Both the position numbers and the translations under genes were made by a program. A stretch of 64,000 nt of DNA, taken from contig NZ_OY782755.1 in NCBI RefSeq assembly GCF_963678165.1, forward strand, positions 186,001-250,000. The letters are read 5' to 3'. Source of the stretch: an uncultured Acetobacteroides sp. (GTDB lineage: Bacteria > Bacteroidota > Bacteroidia > Bacteroidales > ZOR0009). Positions 9,378-18,400 of this stretch are shown here, piece after piece (position 1 is the stretch's first letter; every line of letters starts with the position of its first letter). The notes beneath the pieces are model-generated. The model saw only the letters and a program-made list of their open reading frames with translations, was not told the origin of the DNA and searched no databases.

Positions 9378-10007
9378 CTACTGTCCGATAAGCTTGTCAA
9401 CATCGCCACTTAAGATGCTTCGAAGGTTCCTTTTTACCTTATCCTCATCCCAATTCCACCATTGTATTTGGGTTAGCTTGTTTACGGTTTCGGCGGGGAA
9501 TCGATTCTTTATCTCTTTTGCGGGTATCCCTCCAACGATTGTATAGGGTGGTACATCTTTCGTAACAACGGCTCTTGTTCCGACTATTGCACCGTCGCCA
9601 ATTTTTACGCCTTGCATAATCACCGCTTCGTAACCAATCCAAACATCGTTTCCAATAACTATATCGCCTTGATTATCCCATGCCTCGGTTACGTTTTCTT
9701 TATCGAGTCTCCACTCTTCAAAAAAAAGAGGGAACGGATAGGTGGAGAGCGAGGACATTTTATGGTTTCCGGAGGTAAACATGAATTTTGCACCACAGGC
9801 AATTGAGCAATATTTGCCAATTACTAGCCTATCATTATTTATTGGGTAGTGGTATAAAACGTTGTTAATCTCGAATTTGGTGGGATCGTTTACAAAATCA
9901 TTATACATAGTGTATTCGCCTACTATAATGTTCTGTTTTGTGATTGTCGATTTTAGGTATACGGTTTCCTTATCTCCTGTTCGGGGGAATACTGCTTTAC
10001 TGTTCAT
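9378..10007 (-). CDS. Vat/CatB-type xenobiotic O-acetyltransferase
   Basis: The 209-aa protein has a left-handed beta-helix built from hexapeptide repeats (IGKYCSIACGAKF, GDIVIGNDVWIGYEAVIMQGVKIGDGAIVGTRAVV) and the family's C-terminal helix WWNWDEDKVKRNL. The presumed catalytic histidine is in SGNHKMSS near residue 82. The N-terminus (IIVGEYTMYND..VLYHYP) is closer to streptogramin acetyltransferases (Vat) than to CatB chloramphenicol acetyltransferases. These enzymes transfer acetyl from acetyl-CoA to a hydroxyl of the antibiotic; many chromosomal relatives have no proven drug substrate. It is unlinked to any mobile element here, so it may be intrinsic. Resistance is not established by sequence alone. 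Confidence 0.8.
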   Translation of the reverse strand: MNSKAVFPRTGDKETVYLKSTITKQNIIVGEYTMYNDFVNDPTKFEINNVLYHYPINNDRLVIGKYCSIACGAKFMFTSGNHKMSSLSTYPFPLFFEEWRLDKENVTEAWDNQGDIVIGNDVWIGYEAVIMQGVKIGDGAIVGTRAVVTKDVPPYTIVGGIPAKEIKNRFPAETVNKLTQIQWWNWDEDKVKRNLRSILSGDVDKLIGQ

Positions 10008-10643
10008 CTGCTAGCTTCATTTTTTGTACTATACGGCTAACCTTGTGCAGCGATGGGCTCCGCTTGGTTTAGCAAGGTCTTGGGCTGTTTTCGGAGGTGG
10101 AAGGTATCTATTATCGGTAGGTTTTCCAAGGAGTGCTGGCTTAGCTCCCCCGTTCGGCAAATGCTATTGTCCATCGATGACGAGCGAAGGCTTTTTCTCA
10201 AAGCCCCAATGCATAGTCAATGGCAGGTTTATCCTCTACGAGGAAATGGGCGACTTAATGGAGGTATAAACCGCCACCTAAGTTCGATGGAATTAAAGAT
10301 TCCGGCTAGTGTCGAGTGCCTAATTAAACTACGGCTAGCGAAGAGGTTGTCTAATATTATTTGTGATAACCTCTCTTCTATGATAGATTGCTGCTCACCT
10401 GAATTTTGTTTGAAAATTAATGTTTTAGACAAGACACGTATCCACGCTAAGGCTAAAAACTTTGGATGTCTAATTGTAAGAAACGAATATTGTGAAGTAA
10501 GCCTGAATCTTGTGCCAGCGCAATAGAAGATCTATAACTTTTTCTACTTTTGAGACCTTAAGTAGGTATGGATACTCTCTTCGGATGAGGTCAACGTAAA
10601 TACGGCTAATTTCTAATTGTCAAATAAAAACTAAAATTATTAA
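10008..10643. repeat. Gene-free stretch made of a decayed dispersed repeat
   Basis: Positions about 10060-10150 and 10260-10350 align with 44090-44180 and 44365-44450 (shared GGAGG.GGAAGGTAT and AAGTTCGATGGAATT blocks), so this is a degraded copy of the same roughly 350-bp element. It ends in the osmC-terminator-like hairpin at 10342-10376. A frame open from 10053 to 10526 lies across the repeat and shows no domain. A TACTTTTG box at 10545-10552 could be the -7 element of the next gene. Confidence 0.5.
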
Positions 10644-11135
10644 ATGAAAAGACTATCGGTTCTTCTTATTTCAATTCTTGTGGCATCTATGGCTTACTGC
10701 CAAGATATCAAGTTGTTTTCAACGTATGTTAAGCCAACTGGAGAATCTAGGTATGCGTTTGTCCTTTCCGACAATTCTATTTGGTGGGGTGATCCTACCG
10801 AGGATCAATGGAATCAGGTTTCAACGAGCGAGCTACCTGCTAATTTTAGCATCAAACATTTCTCGACGTACGTTAAGCCAACAGGAGCATCCCGGTATGT
10901 TATTGTTCTCTCCGATAATTCTATCTGGTGGGCGGATCCCAACGATACTCAATGGGTTCAAGTATCAGCAGAGGGGCTCCCTGCTAAGTTTAATGTAAAA
11001 GAACTTTCGACTTACATTAAGCCTAATGGGGAATCAAGATTTTGCATTGTTCTCTCCGACAATACCATCTGGTGGGCAGAACCAAACAATGCTCAATGGG
11101 TTCATGTTTTAACCACCGGAGTAAAAACTAAGTAG
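10644..11135 (+). CDS. Small secreted protein of three 48-residue Trp-rich repeats
   Basis: The 163-aa protein has a signal peptide (MKRLSVLLISILVASMAYC-Q) and then three tandem units of 48 residues. The unit consensus is FSTYVKPTGESRY..VLSDNSIWWADPN..QWVQVS....PA.FN. Each unit carries the pair IWW and a QW, which look like buried beta-strand residues; a small beta-propeller or beta-trefoil-like fold is possible but not shown. No catalytic residues are apparent. I do not recognise the family. It stands alone between a -7-like box at 10545 and a very strong terminator, so it is probably a single-gene transcript. Confidence 0.75.
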   Translation: MKRLSVLLISILVASMAYCQDIKLFSTYVKPTGESRYAFVLSDNSIWWGDPTEDQWNQVSTSELPANFSIKHFSTYVKPTGASRYVIVLSDNSIWWADPNDTQWVQVSAEGLPAKFNVKELSTYIKPNGESRFCIVLSDNTIWWAEPNNAQWVHVLTTGVKTK

Positions 11136-11174
11136 CAATACGCTGCTAGGCATTGTAAATCTCGGCAAAACTAT

Positions 11175-11213
11175 AAGGGGGCTGTCCAAAAAGTAATGGA
11201 CAGCCCCCTTTTT
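11175..11213 (+). terminator. Strong intrinsic terminator
   Basis: Perfect 13-bp stem AAGGGGGCTGTCC / GGACAGCCCCCTT followed by a T run, 40 bp after the stop of the Trp-rich repeat gene. Confidence 0.9.
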
Positions 11214-11338
11214 ACCTGTTTTATTCGTATTACTGTCTAAGAACAAATTCAAATTGATATCCCTGTATCTGCCTCTATTCTTCTTTGGGTGATGCATTAT
11301 TATCCTTAAATTTGTACCCTATTTTTAAATCTACCATA

Positions 11339-13339
11339 ATGATAAGCAGGCTGAAAAACTTTTACTTAAACAGTAGCATTCGAGTAAAGATAAACCTTGC
11401 GGTTGTTGGCTCCGCATGCGTTATACTTATCCTTCTAATGACAATTGTTACGGTACGCTCTCGGAGTATCGTGCTTGATTCTGCCGAAAAAACAGTGACT
11501 TTGATCGGGAAAGAAAATGCGGCACGTGCCAACGATGTAATCAATCGAAAAATAAGCGCTGTTAAGGCACTTGCCAGCAGCTACGAGAGTCATGCCGAGA
11601 TGGGCGAAGCAAAATTCAGCCTGTACAAGAATATGATGCAGCATTTGGCTAAAGACGAAAACGATATTTATGCCATGTGGTTCATCGAGGAGGCTCAGCC
11701 AGGCGATACCGCTTCGGTTCAAAAGTACTTATACAGCAGCAAGGCCATTGCGGGTAGCGATCAGCTGCTCCAGAAGGTCGAAACCGAGTTGGGGTATAGG
11801 CAGGTTCGGCAAACTGGCGGGACCTGGATTAACGATCCTGTTGCTGTTAACGATGTACGGGTGATTAACATCTGCGTGCCCATCTCCGTTAATGGAAAAA
11901 TTATTGGCGCTGTTGGATGCCTGCTCAACGCCGAGTTCCTAACCAAGATTGTCGACGAATCGATGAAGGAGGAGGATGGCATCTGCAAGGTAGTTACCCC
12001 CAGCGGGCTGGTGGCCGCTAACAAGATGCGGGAAAAGGTTGGAACAATCCTCGACGAAGGCGACCAAACCAGCGAAATCATGGATTGCATTAAGCGGGGC
12101 GAGCAATTCTCGAGCTTCATATACTCTGCCTACTTTAAGGAGAAAAGCTTTAAGGTGTACGTGCCCATTAGCTTCGAAGGAAGCAAGAGCTCCTGGTCGT
12201 ACTGCACCATTGTGCCCACCAGCAAGATGCTGCACCAGTCCAACATGCTCTCGCTGTTTGCCTACCTGCTTATTGCGCTAGGTGTTGGCCTGCTAGTGTT
12301 TATAGTAAACATCATTACCCAGTTCCTAACTGGGCCCATAGTCTCTACCGCCAAGGAGTTGAAGCTGATCGCCGCGGGCCGCTTAAACCAGGTAAAGGAA
12401 ATTGCGATTAGCAGCACCGACGAGATTGGCCAAATGGTAGAATCGCTCAACCTGCTAACCTCTAGCCAAAAGGATCTGGCCAATTTTGCGAACGAAGTGG
12501 GCCACGGCAATCTTGATGCCTCCATCGAGGTTAAGGGCAACGATGATCAGATTGGGAATGCAATGATAGAGATGAAGGAGAACCTCATTGCGGCTAAGAA
12601 GGCCGAGGAGCAGCGTATCTTCGAGGATAAGATTCAGGATTGGAAGTTCGAAGGTACCGCCCGTATTCACGATATCATCCGTAAGGAGAACCAGAACATC
12701 AAGCACCTTTGCGATACCATCCTTCAGGAGATTATCACCTATTCGAAGGCTACCCAAGGGGGGATATTCATCATCAACGAAGATCAGACAGAGGAGCGAT
12801 TCATTGAGCTGGTTTCGTGCGTTGCCTACAACCGAAAGAAGATGATGGCGAAGCGGATGGAGTTCGGCGAGGGTATGGTTGGCCGCTGCATCTTCGAGAA
12901 GGAATCAATCATACTTACGGAAATTCCTCAGGATTACCTTTCCATTACCTCTGGTCTCGGCGACCGAAACCCCAACTTCTTGGCCATTATTCCGCTTATC
13001 AACAACGAGGTGGTGGTGGGTGCCATAGAGGTAGCCTCGTTTGATAGAATGGAACAGCACGTGCTAGAGTACCTCGAGAAGGCTGTCGAAAGCCTTGCCT
13101 CTGCGATATCCAACGTAAAGGTGAACGAGCGAACCCAAAGGCTGCTCGACCAAAGCAAGCAATACTCCGAGGAGATGGCGGCCCAGGAGGAGGAGCTGCG
13201 CCAGAATATGGAGGAGATGCAGGCCTCCCAGGAGGAGATGCATCGAAAGACGCAAGAGTACGAGGAGACCATCGCGCAGCTGCGCACCGAACTTGGCGAG
13301 AAGGCTATGCAACAAGATGTTTTGAAGAATATGGACTAA
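11339..13339 (+). CDS. Membrane sensor: dCache-HAMP-GAF protein with coiled-coil tail, no output domain
   Basis: Start ATG 11339 is preferred over an in-frame ATG at 11285 because it places the first membrane helix (KINLAVVGSACVILILLMTIV) after a short basic N-terminus; the protein is 666 aa. The order is TM1 (about 17-40), an extracytoplasmic dCache-like domain (about 45-290, with YAMWFIEEAQPG and RVINICVPISVNGKIIGAVG), TM2 (about 304-328), HAMP (about 330-380), a second HAMP-like segment (about 395-435), GAF (about 455-600) and a Glu/Gln-rich coiled coil (EEMAAQEEELRQNMEEMQAS). No histidine kinase, cyclase or MCP signalling hairpin is present, so it probably signals through a partner. The ligand is unknown. 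A terminator follows at 13427. Confidence 0.8.
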   Translation: MISRLKNFYLNSSIRVKINLAVVGSACVILILLMTIVTVRSRSIVLDSAEKTVTLIGKENAARANDVINRKISAVKALASSYESHAEMGEAKFSLYKNMMQHLAKDENDIYAMWFIEEAQPGDTASVQKYLYSSKAIAGSDQLLQKVETELGYRQVRQTGGTWINDPVAVNDVRVINICVPISVNGKIIGAVGCLLNAEFLTKIVDESMKEEDGICKVVTPSGLVAANKMREKVGTILDEGDQTSEIMDCIKRGEQFSSFIYSAYFKEKSFKVYVPISFEGSKSSWSYCTIVPTSKMLHQSNMLSLFAYLLIALGVGLLVFIVNIITQFLTGPIVSTAKELKLIAAGRLNQVKEIAISSTDEIGQMVESLNLLTSSQKDLANFANEVGHGNLDASIEVKGNDDQIGNAMIEMKENLIAAKKAEEQRIFEDKIQDWKFEGTARIHDIIRKENQNIKHLCDTILQEIITYSKATQGGIFIINEDQTEERFIELVSCVAYNRKKMMAKRMEFGEGMVGRCIFEKESIILTEIPQDYLSITSGLGDRNPNFLAIIPLINNEVVVGAIEVASFDRMEQHVLEYLEKAVESLASAISNVKVNERTQRLLDQSKQYSEEMAAQEEELRQNMEEMQASQEEMHRKTQEYEETIAQLRTELGEKAMQQDVLKNMD

Positions 13340-13426
13340 AAGCGAAGTCCACTTGCTACGCGTAGCTTCGGGATTCATGCACAGGCTTAAGATCCGGATA
13401 AGTTAATAGCGCATTTGTAAATACGA

Positions 13427-13458
13427 GAGGCTGCCTATAAATAAGCAGCCTCTTTTTT
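13427..13458 (+). terminator. Terminator of the HAMP-GAF sensor gene
   Basis: Stem GAGGCTGC / GCAGCCTC with a 10-base loop, followed by six T. Confidence 0.85.
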
Positions 13459-14016
13459 ATCTATCGGGCACGGTAGCGAGCAGGAAGCTACTACTTCACC
13501 TGCTTATTGCCAACACCCTCGTTAGGCGAAGGCTGGGATCCATATTTATCAAGCTAAGCGGTGAAATGCTACGAAGTAGCTAAACCTTAGTAACCGCGGA
13601 TGAAATCCGTGGACACAGAACGCCCCCTTCTTTAGAAGCCCGAATGGGCTGACCCTTTGGGCAAACGAACAGCATTGGGGGCGCCACTTCGGGGCTAACG
13701 TTCTTCGATCAAAGCGCTGTGGGCTTACACCTACGGTTACTGAAGTGGCGTTACATTGTAGCGCTATAATGCAATCCTAACTGTAGATCGTAGCCTTAGC
13801 TTGACGGCTATGGGGATAGCGTCAGTGAACAGGGGTAGCGATGCATTGCATGCGTCTCGGTTGAAGGATTTGGATTAATAGCGAAATCCCTACGTTGCTA
13901 TGCGAAGGTTTTTGCCATAGCCGCTAGGGTATAGAGGAAACATCTAGCGCTCCTAAGCAAGGAGCACATTCTCCCCGTTCGACGAAGCATATCGCGCTCA
14001 AGCCGCACCTCTGATT
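13459..14016. repeat. Gene-free stretch of dispersed palindromic repeats
   Basis: No gene is seen. The stretch contains ACCGCGGATGAAATCCGTGG (about 13595), a GGGCTGACCCTTTGGG segment, and a palindrome half ending GCATTGCATGCGTCTC near 13843-13858. The last is related to the short palindrome into which the IS at 52831 inserted. It also carries a CTCGTTAGGCGAAGGCT segment near 13519, shared with 22967, 23180 and 25501. Confidence 0.5.
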
Positions 14017-15387
14017 CTAGTGAATCTTTAATTCCACCCGTCGGTTTTTCATCCTATTCTTTCTGGAGGTATTAGGCGCCACGGGTTCGTCGGAAGCTTT
14101 AGACTCTACCTGAAGCTGATTATTTGGAACGCCGTAGCGGAGCAGCAGCTCCTTTACAGCTTGAGCTCTTTCCATTCCCACCCTTTGATTAACTTCTTTT
14201 GAGGCAATGTTGCAGGTGTGGCCTACTATAGTAATCTTCATCGCTGGCGTGGCTTTGGCGATTTCGCTCAATGCCTTTAACTTTTCCACATCTGCTACTT
14301 TGGGCTCGTTGGAGCTAAAGTCGAATTTTATACTGACTGATGCTGCCATCGCTTTGGCTCGTGCATAAATGGTATCGTTTGGTTCTGCCATTTGTTTAGG
14401 CGATACAACCGCCTCCGCTTTTGTTGTGCTTGCTGCGGGAGCAGGTGCAAGGGCAACAGCAGCTGTGTTATCAGCAGGTTTTTCTTCGATTTGCTTTGGT
14501 GCTACCACAACCACCGCCTTTTCTTCGGGTAGGGTTGCCGGAATGGCAACGGTTTCTGCCTCCTTCCTACTTTGGCCTAGGCTCCAACGGAACCCGACTT
14601 GTACTCCTACTGCAAGCTTACGTGCTTTGCCCGCTTCACTAGAGCTTAGTACTCCATTATATACACCATCTTGCTGATACACGAGTTTGTCGGATGCTTT
14701 AACCATGCTGTTGAATCCATAGCTTACGTACGTCCCCGCATAAAAATTGGCATTTGCCGATAGCTTGTAAAGCGCTCCTAAATTGGCGTATCCTGCATAG
14801 GATGGATTTAGGGATACCTTACCGCTAAACTTGTCGGAGATGGTGCTAAAGCCATGCTGGGGCATGTCGGTAAGCTCTGCATTCCACTTGCTGTAGTAGC
14901 CGGTGGTGGCTATTTCGCCATCGGTGGCCTTATAGCGGCAGCTTAGGGGTAGCGATATGCTTGCACCGATTCCGGCAGTCCATTCGAGCTTGGTGCTGAT
15001 GCTTTTCTGGAAGCGAATTCCTAGTGGGATATCAAACAGGTAGGCAGTCTGCTTCTCCTTCCAGCCTTTGTAGTAGGTGCGGAACTCGTAGGTGTCGCCG
15101 TCGGTATCGGTTGCTGGGATGCCGGTGGTGTAGCTTAAGGTGGAGGATGACTGGAGGGTGCTTACGCCAAGCCCTGCCTCTACGGCCCATTGGGGGGAAA
15201 AGAAGTAGCTATACCCCCCGTTGAGGGTAAAGCCGGCTCCTCCTTTTTGCTTCCCATCACGAAGATCGTACGAGAGCGAGTGTAGTCCTCCTCCTGCATT
15301 AATAAATATGTAATGGTTGGGCTGCTGCGCCTGCATTTCGAAGGAAAGGGAAGTAAGCAGCCCTACTACTAGAATTGGTTTCTTCAT
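14017..15387 (-). CDS. OmpA-family outer membrane protein with N-terminal beta-barrel
   Basis: The 456-aa protein has a signal peptide (MKKPILVVGLLTSLSFEMQA-Q). Residues about 25-265 form an outer-membrane beta-barrel-like region (repeated aromatic strands such as GFTLNGGYSYFFSPQWAVEAGLG). An Ala/Pro-rich linker (about 270-345) follows, then an OmpA C-terminal peptidoglycan-binding domain (about 345-456) with ITIVGHTCNIASKEVNQRVGMERAQAV and SRKNRMKNRRVELKI. In the family this domain binds meso-DAP of the cell wall. Only 18 bp separate it from the 2297-aa protein upstream on the same strand. The two are thus probably co-transcribed, and the barrel may anchor or help display the large protein, an inference from context alone. 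Confidence 0.85.
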   Translation of the reverse strand: MKKPILVVGLLTSLSFEMQAQQPNHYIFINAGGGLHSLSYDLRDGKQKGGAGFTLNGGYSYFFSPQWAVEAGLGVSTLQSSSTLSYTTGIPATDTDGDTYEFRTYYKGWKEKQTAYLFDIPLGIRFQKSISTKLEWTAGIGASISLPLSCRYKATDGEIATTGYYSKWNAELTDMPQHGFSTISDKFSGKVSLNPSYAGYANLGALYKLSANANFYAGTYVSYGFNSMVKASDKLVYQQDGVYNGVLSSSEAGKARKLAVGVQVGFRWSLGQSRKEAETVAIPATLPEEKAVVVVAPKQIEEKPADNTAAVALAPAPAASTTKAEAVVSPKQMAEPNDTIYARAKAMAASVSIKFDFSSNEPKVADVEKLKALSEIAKATPAMKITIVGHTCNIASKEVNQRVGMERAQAVKELLLRYGVPNNQLQVESKASDEPVAPNTSRKNRMKNRRVELKIH

Positions 15388-15405
15388 GTCTTGGTTTCGC
15401 TTGGA

Positions 15406-18400
15406 TTATCTAACAACAATAACTTTGAAGGTGTAGTCCTTATTCTTAGCGGTGGTTAGGTGGCCAACGTAAACGCCGTTCCCAACTGGCATGTTTAAGG
15501 TGTTAAGCGATTCGACCTTTGGGGTATGGAATACCCGTAACCCCTTTAGGCTATATACCGACAGCGTAGTTCCCTGTAATTCGCTATCGTTTAGGCCTGA
15601 TATTTTAACCGAACAGCCCTGGTTGGAGTAGACAGGGTTGGGGAACACCGTTAGTGTAACCGAGGTTGGCGCAGGCATCGTTACTGTTTTGGCACACGAC
15701 ATTAGCGTTTCGCCGGTAACGGTTACCACCTGCACGGAATAAGCACCAGACAACCCTTGCGGGTCGTTGTAGAACTGCTTGGTTGCCCCGCTTATGGGAG
15801 CCCCATTCTTATACCACTGGTAGGAGGTAAAGCGGTTGGAGGCATCGTTGCAGAGCACCACATCGTTAAACTTGGTAACGATATAGTCGGATGACAGGTT
15901 GATGCTAAAGGTGAACGGATAGAGTTCGCTGGCATCGTTCAGGCTGTTGACCATTTGGAGCGAGGCCGTATAGACGCCTTCGGTAGCGCCCGTTGGCACT
16001 GGAATGCTAATGGGCTGCTCGGATGGCGATAGATCGGTAAGGGAGATGTCGCGAAATCCTGCCGAGAGAGCCTTGCTTCCGAAGATAATTCGGTATTGGG
16101 TTGGCTCGCCTGATAGAATGGTGTAGGGTAGGCTTAGGGCACTACCCTCGCATCCCGACTGGGGCGATTTTAATGTGGCCAAGGTAATCTTTTCTGATAT
16201 CTGGCCGCCAGCTATAACCTCGCTTGCCGGAGCCAGGTAGCTTTTAGCGGAGCTACCGCTGAGGGTATAGGTTACGGTAATCGTTTTGGCTGTACCTGCA
16301 GCGGAATTGTTGTAGGCTGCTGCTCCCAAGACGGAAACCGAAGCTGCATCTGCCGGGATAATTCCGCTTACCTTACCAAGGGAGGTAATTGTTGCGGTGG
16401 TGGTACCATCGTACATCTTGCTTGTTACAACTTTGGGCGGGGTAATGGTTAGCTGCTTGGCGGCGATGCTAAAGTCTTTGCCCACAAAGGTGAGCGAATA
16501 GCTGCTTCCGGCGGTTAGCGATCCCTGAGCAATGGGGTAGCTGCCTACGCTCTCGCCCGTAGCTCGGGTGAGGCTGCCGGTAAATATATCGCTGCCAAGT
16601 AGGGCTGGCGAAGCGGTGTAGGTAAGGGCAGGGTCGGCGTTGCCGTAAACCTTTCCCTGATTATCATCGGCGGTAACGGTGATGGCCTTTGGCGTAATGG
16701 TGAAGCCTTTCGGAACAAAGGTGATGCTATAGTTGCTGCTCGCCGAAAGCGATCCCTGAGCGATGGGGTAGCTGCCTACGCTCTCGCCCGTAGCTCGGGT
16801 GAGGCTGCCGGTAAATGCATCGCTGCCAAGTAGGGCTGGGGATGCGGTATAGGTAAGGGCCGGGTCGGCATTGCTGTAGACCTTTCCCTGGTTGTCGTTG
16901 GCGGTAACGGTGATGGCCTTTGGCGTAACGGTAAAGCTTTTAGGAGCAAAGGTGATGGCGTAATTACCACCCGCCGAAAGCGATCCCTGAGCGATGGGGT
17001 AGCTGCCTACGCTCTCGCCCGACGTTCTGGTAAGGTTGCCGGTAAATGCATCGCTGCCAAGTAGGGCCGGCGAGGCGGTGTAGGTAAGGGCCGGGTCGGC
17101 ATTGCCGTAGACCTTTCCCTGGTTGTCGTTGGCGGTAACGGTGATGGCCTTTGGCGTAACGGTAAAGCTTTTAGGCGCAAAGGTGATGGCGTAATTACCA
17201 CCCGCCGAAAGCGATCCCTGAGCGATGGGGTAGCTGCCTACGCTCTCGCCTGTAGCTCGGGTGAGGTTGCCGGTAAATGCATCGCTGCCAAGTAGGGCTG
17301 GCGAAGCGGTGTAGGTAAGGGCAGGGTCGGCATTGCCGTAGACCTTTCCCTGGTTGTCGTCGGCGGTAACGGTGATGGCCTTTGGCGTAATGGCAAAGCC
17401 TTTCGGAACAAAGGTGATGCTATAGTTGCTGCTAGCCGAAAGCGATCCCTGAGCGATGGCGTAGCTGCCTACGCTCTCGCCCGTAGCTCGGGTGAGGCTG
17501 CCGGTAAATGCATCGCTGCCGAGTAGGGCAGGCGAAGCGGTATAGGTAAGGGCCGGGTCGGCGTTGCCGTAGACCTTTCCCTGATTATCATCGGCGGTAA
17601 CGGTGATGGCCTTTGGCGTAATGGTAAAGTTTTTAGGAGCAAAGGTGATGGCGTAATTACCACCCGCCGAAAGCGATCCCTGAGCGATGGCGTAGCTGCC
17701 TACGCTCTCGCCCGTAGCTCGGGTGAGGCTGCCGGTAAATGCATCGCTGCCGAGTAGAGCAGGGGAAGCGGTGTAGGTAAGGGCCGGGTCGGTATTGCCG
17801 TAGACCTTTCCCTGGTTATCGTCGGCGGTAACGGTGATGGCCTTTGGCGTAACGGTAAAGCTTTTAGGTGCAAAGGTGATGGCGTAATTACCACCCGCCG
17901 AAAGCGATCCCTGAGCGATGGGGTAGCTGCCGACGCTCTCGCCCGTAGCTCGGGTGAGGCTGCCGGTAAATGCATCGCTGCCAAGTAGGGCAGGCGAAGC
18001 GGTGTAGGTAAGGGCCGGGTCGGCATTGCCGTAGACCTTTCCTAGGTTATCGTCGGCGGTAACGGTGATGGCCTTGGCAGTAATTTCTCCGATGTTTACC
18101 ACGTAATTGTCCGGAGCGGTATACTTTGCCACATCGGCACCGCTAATGGTGTAGCTTACGGTAATGGCTTTGCCGGTACCCGCAGAAGCATTGTCATAGG
18201 TTGCGGTGGCCGATACCGAAATGTCATCGGTACCTACTTTGTTAGCTATACTTCCGGGAGTTACGGAAGCTGCAGGTGTTCCGTCATAGGTTTTCGACAG
18301 GCTTAGCGCAGGATTGCCTGCGGTTAGCTTACGGGGTGTAATTTCGCCGGTGCTTACCACGTAATTGTCTGGTGCGGTATACTTTGCCACATTGGCACCG

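Noticed and set aside
10053-10526. 157-aa protein
   Set aside because: It runs through a decayed copy of a dispersed repeat and a terminator-like hairpin, with no domain or export signal.
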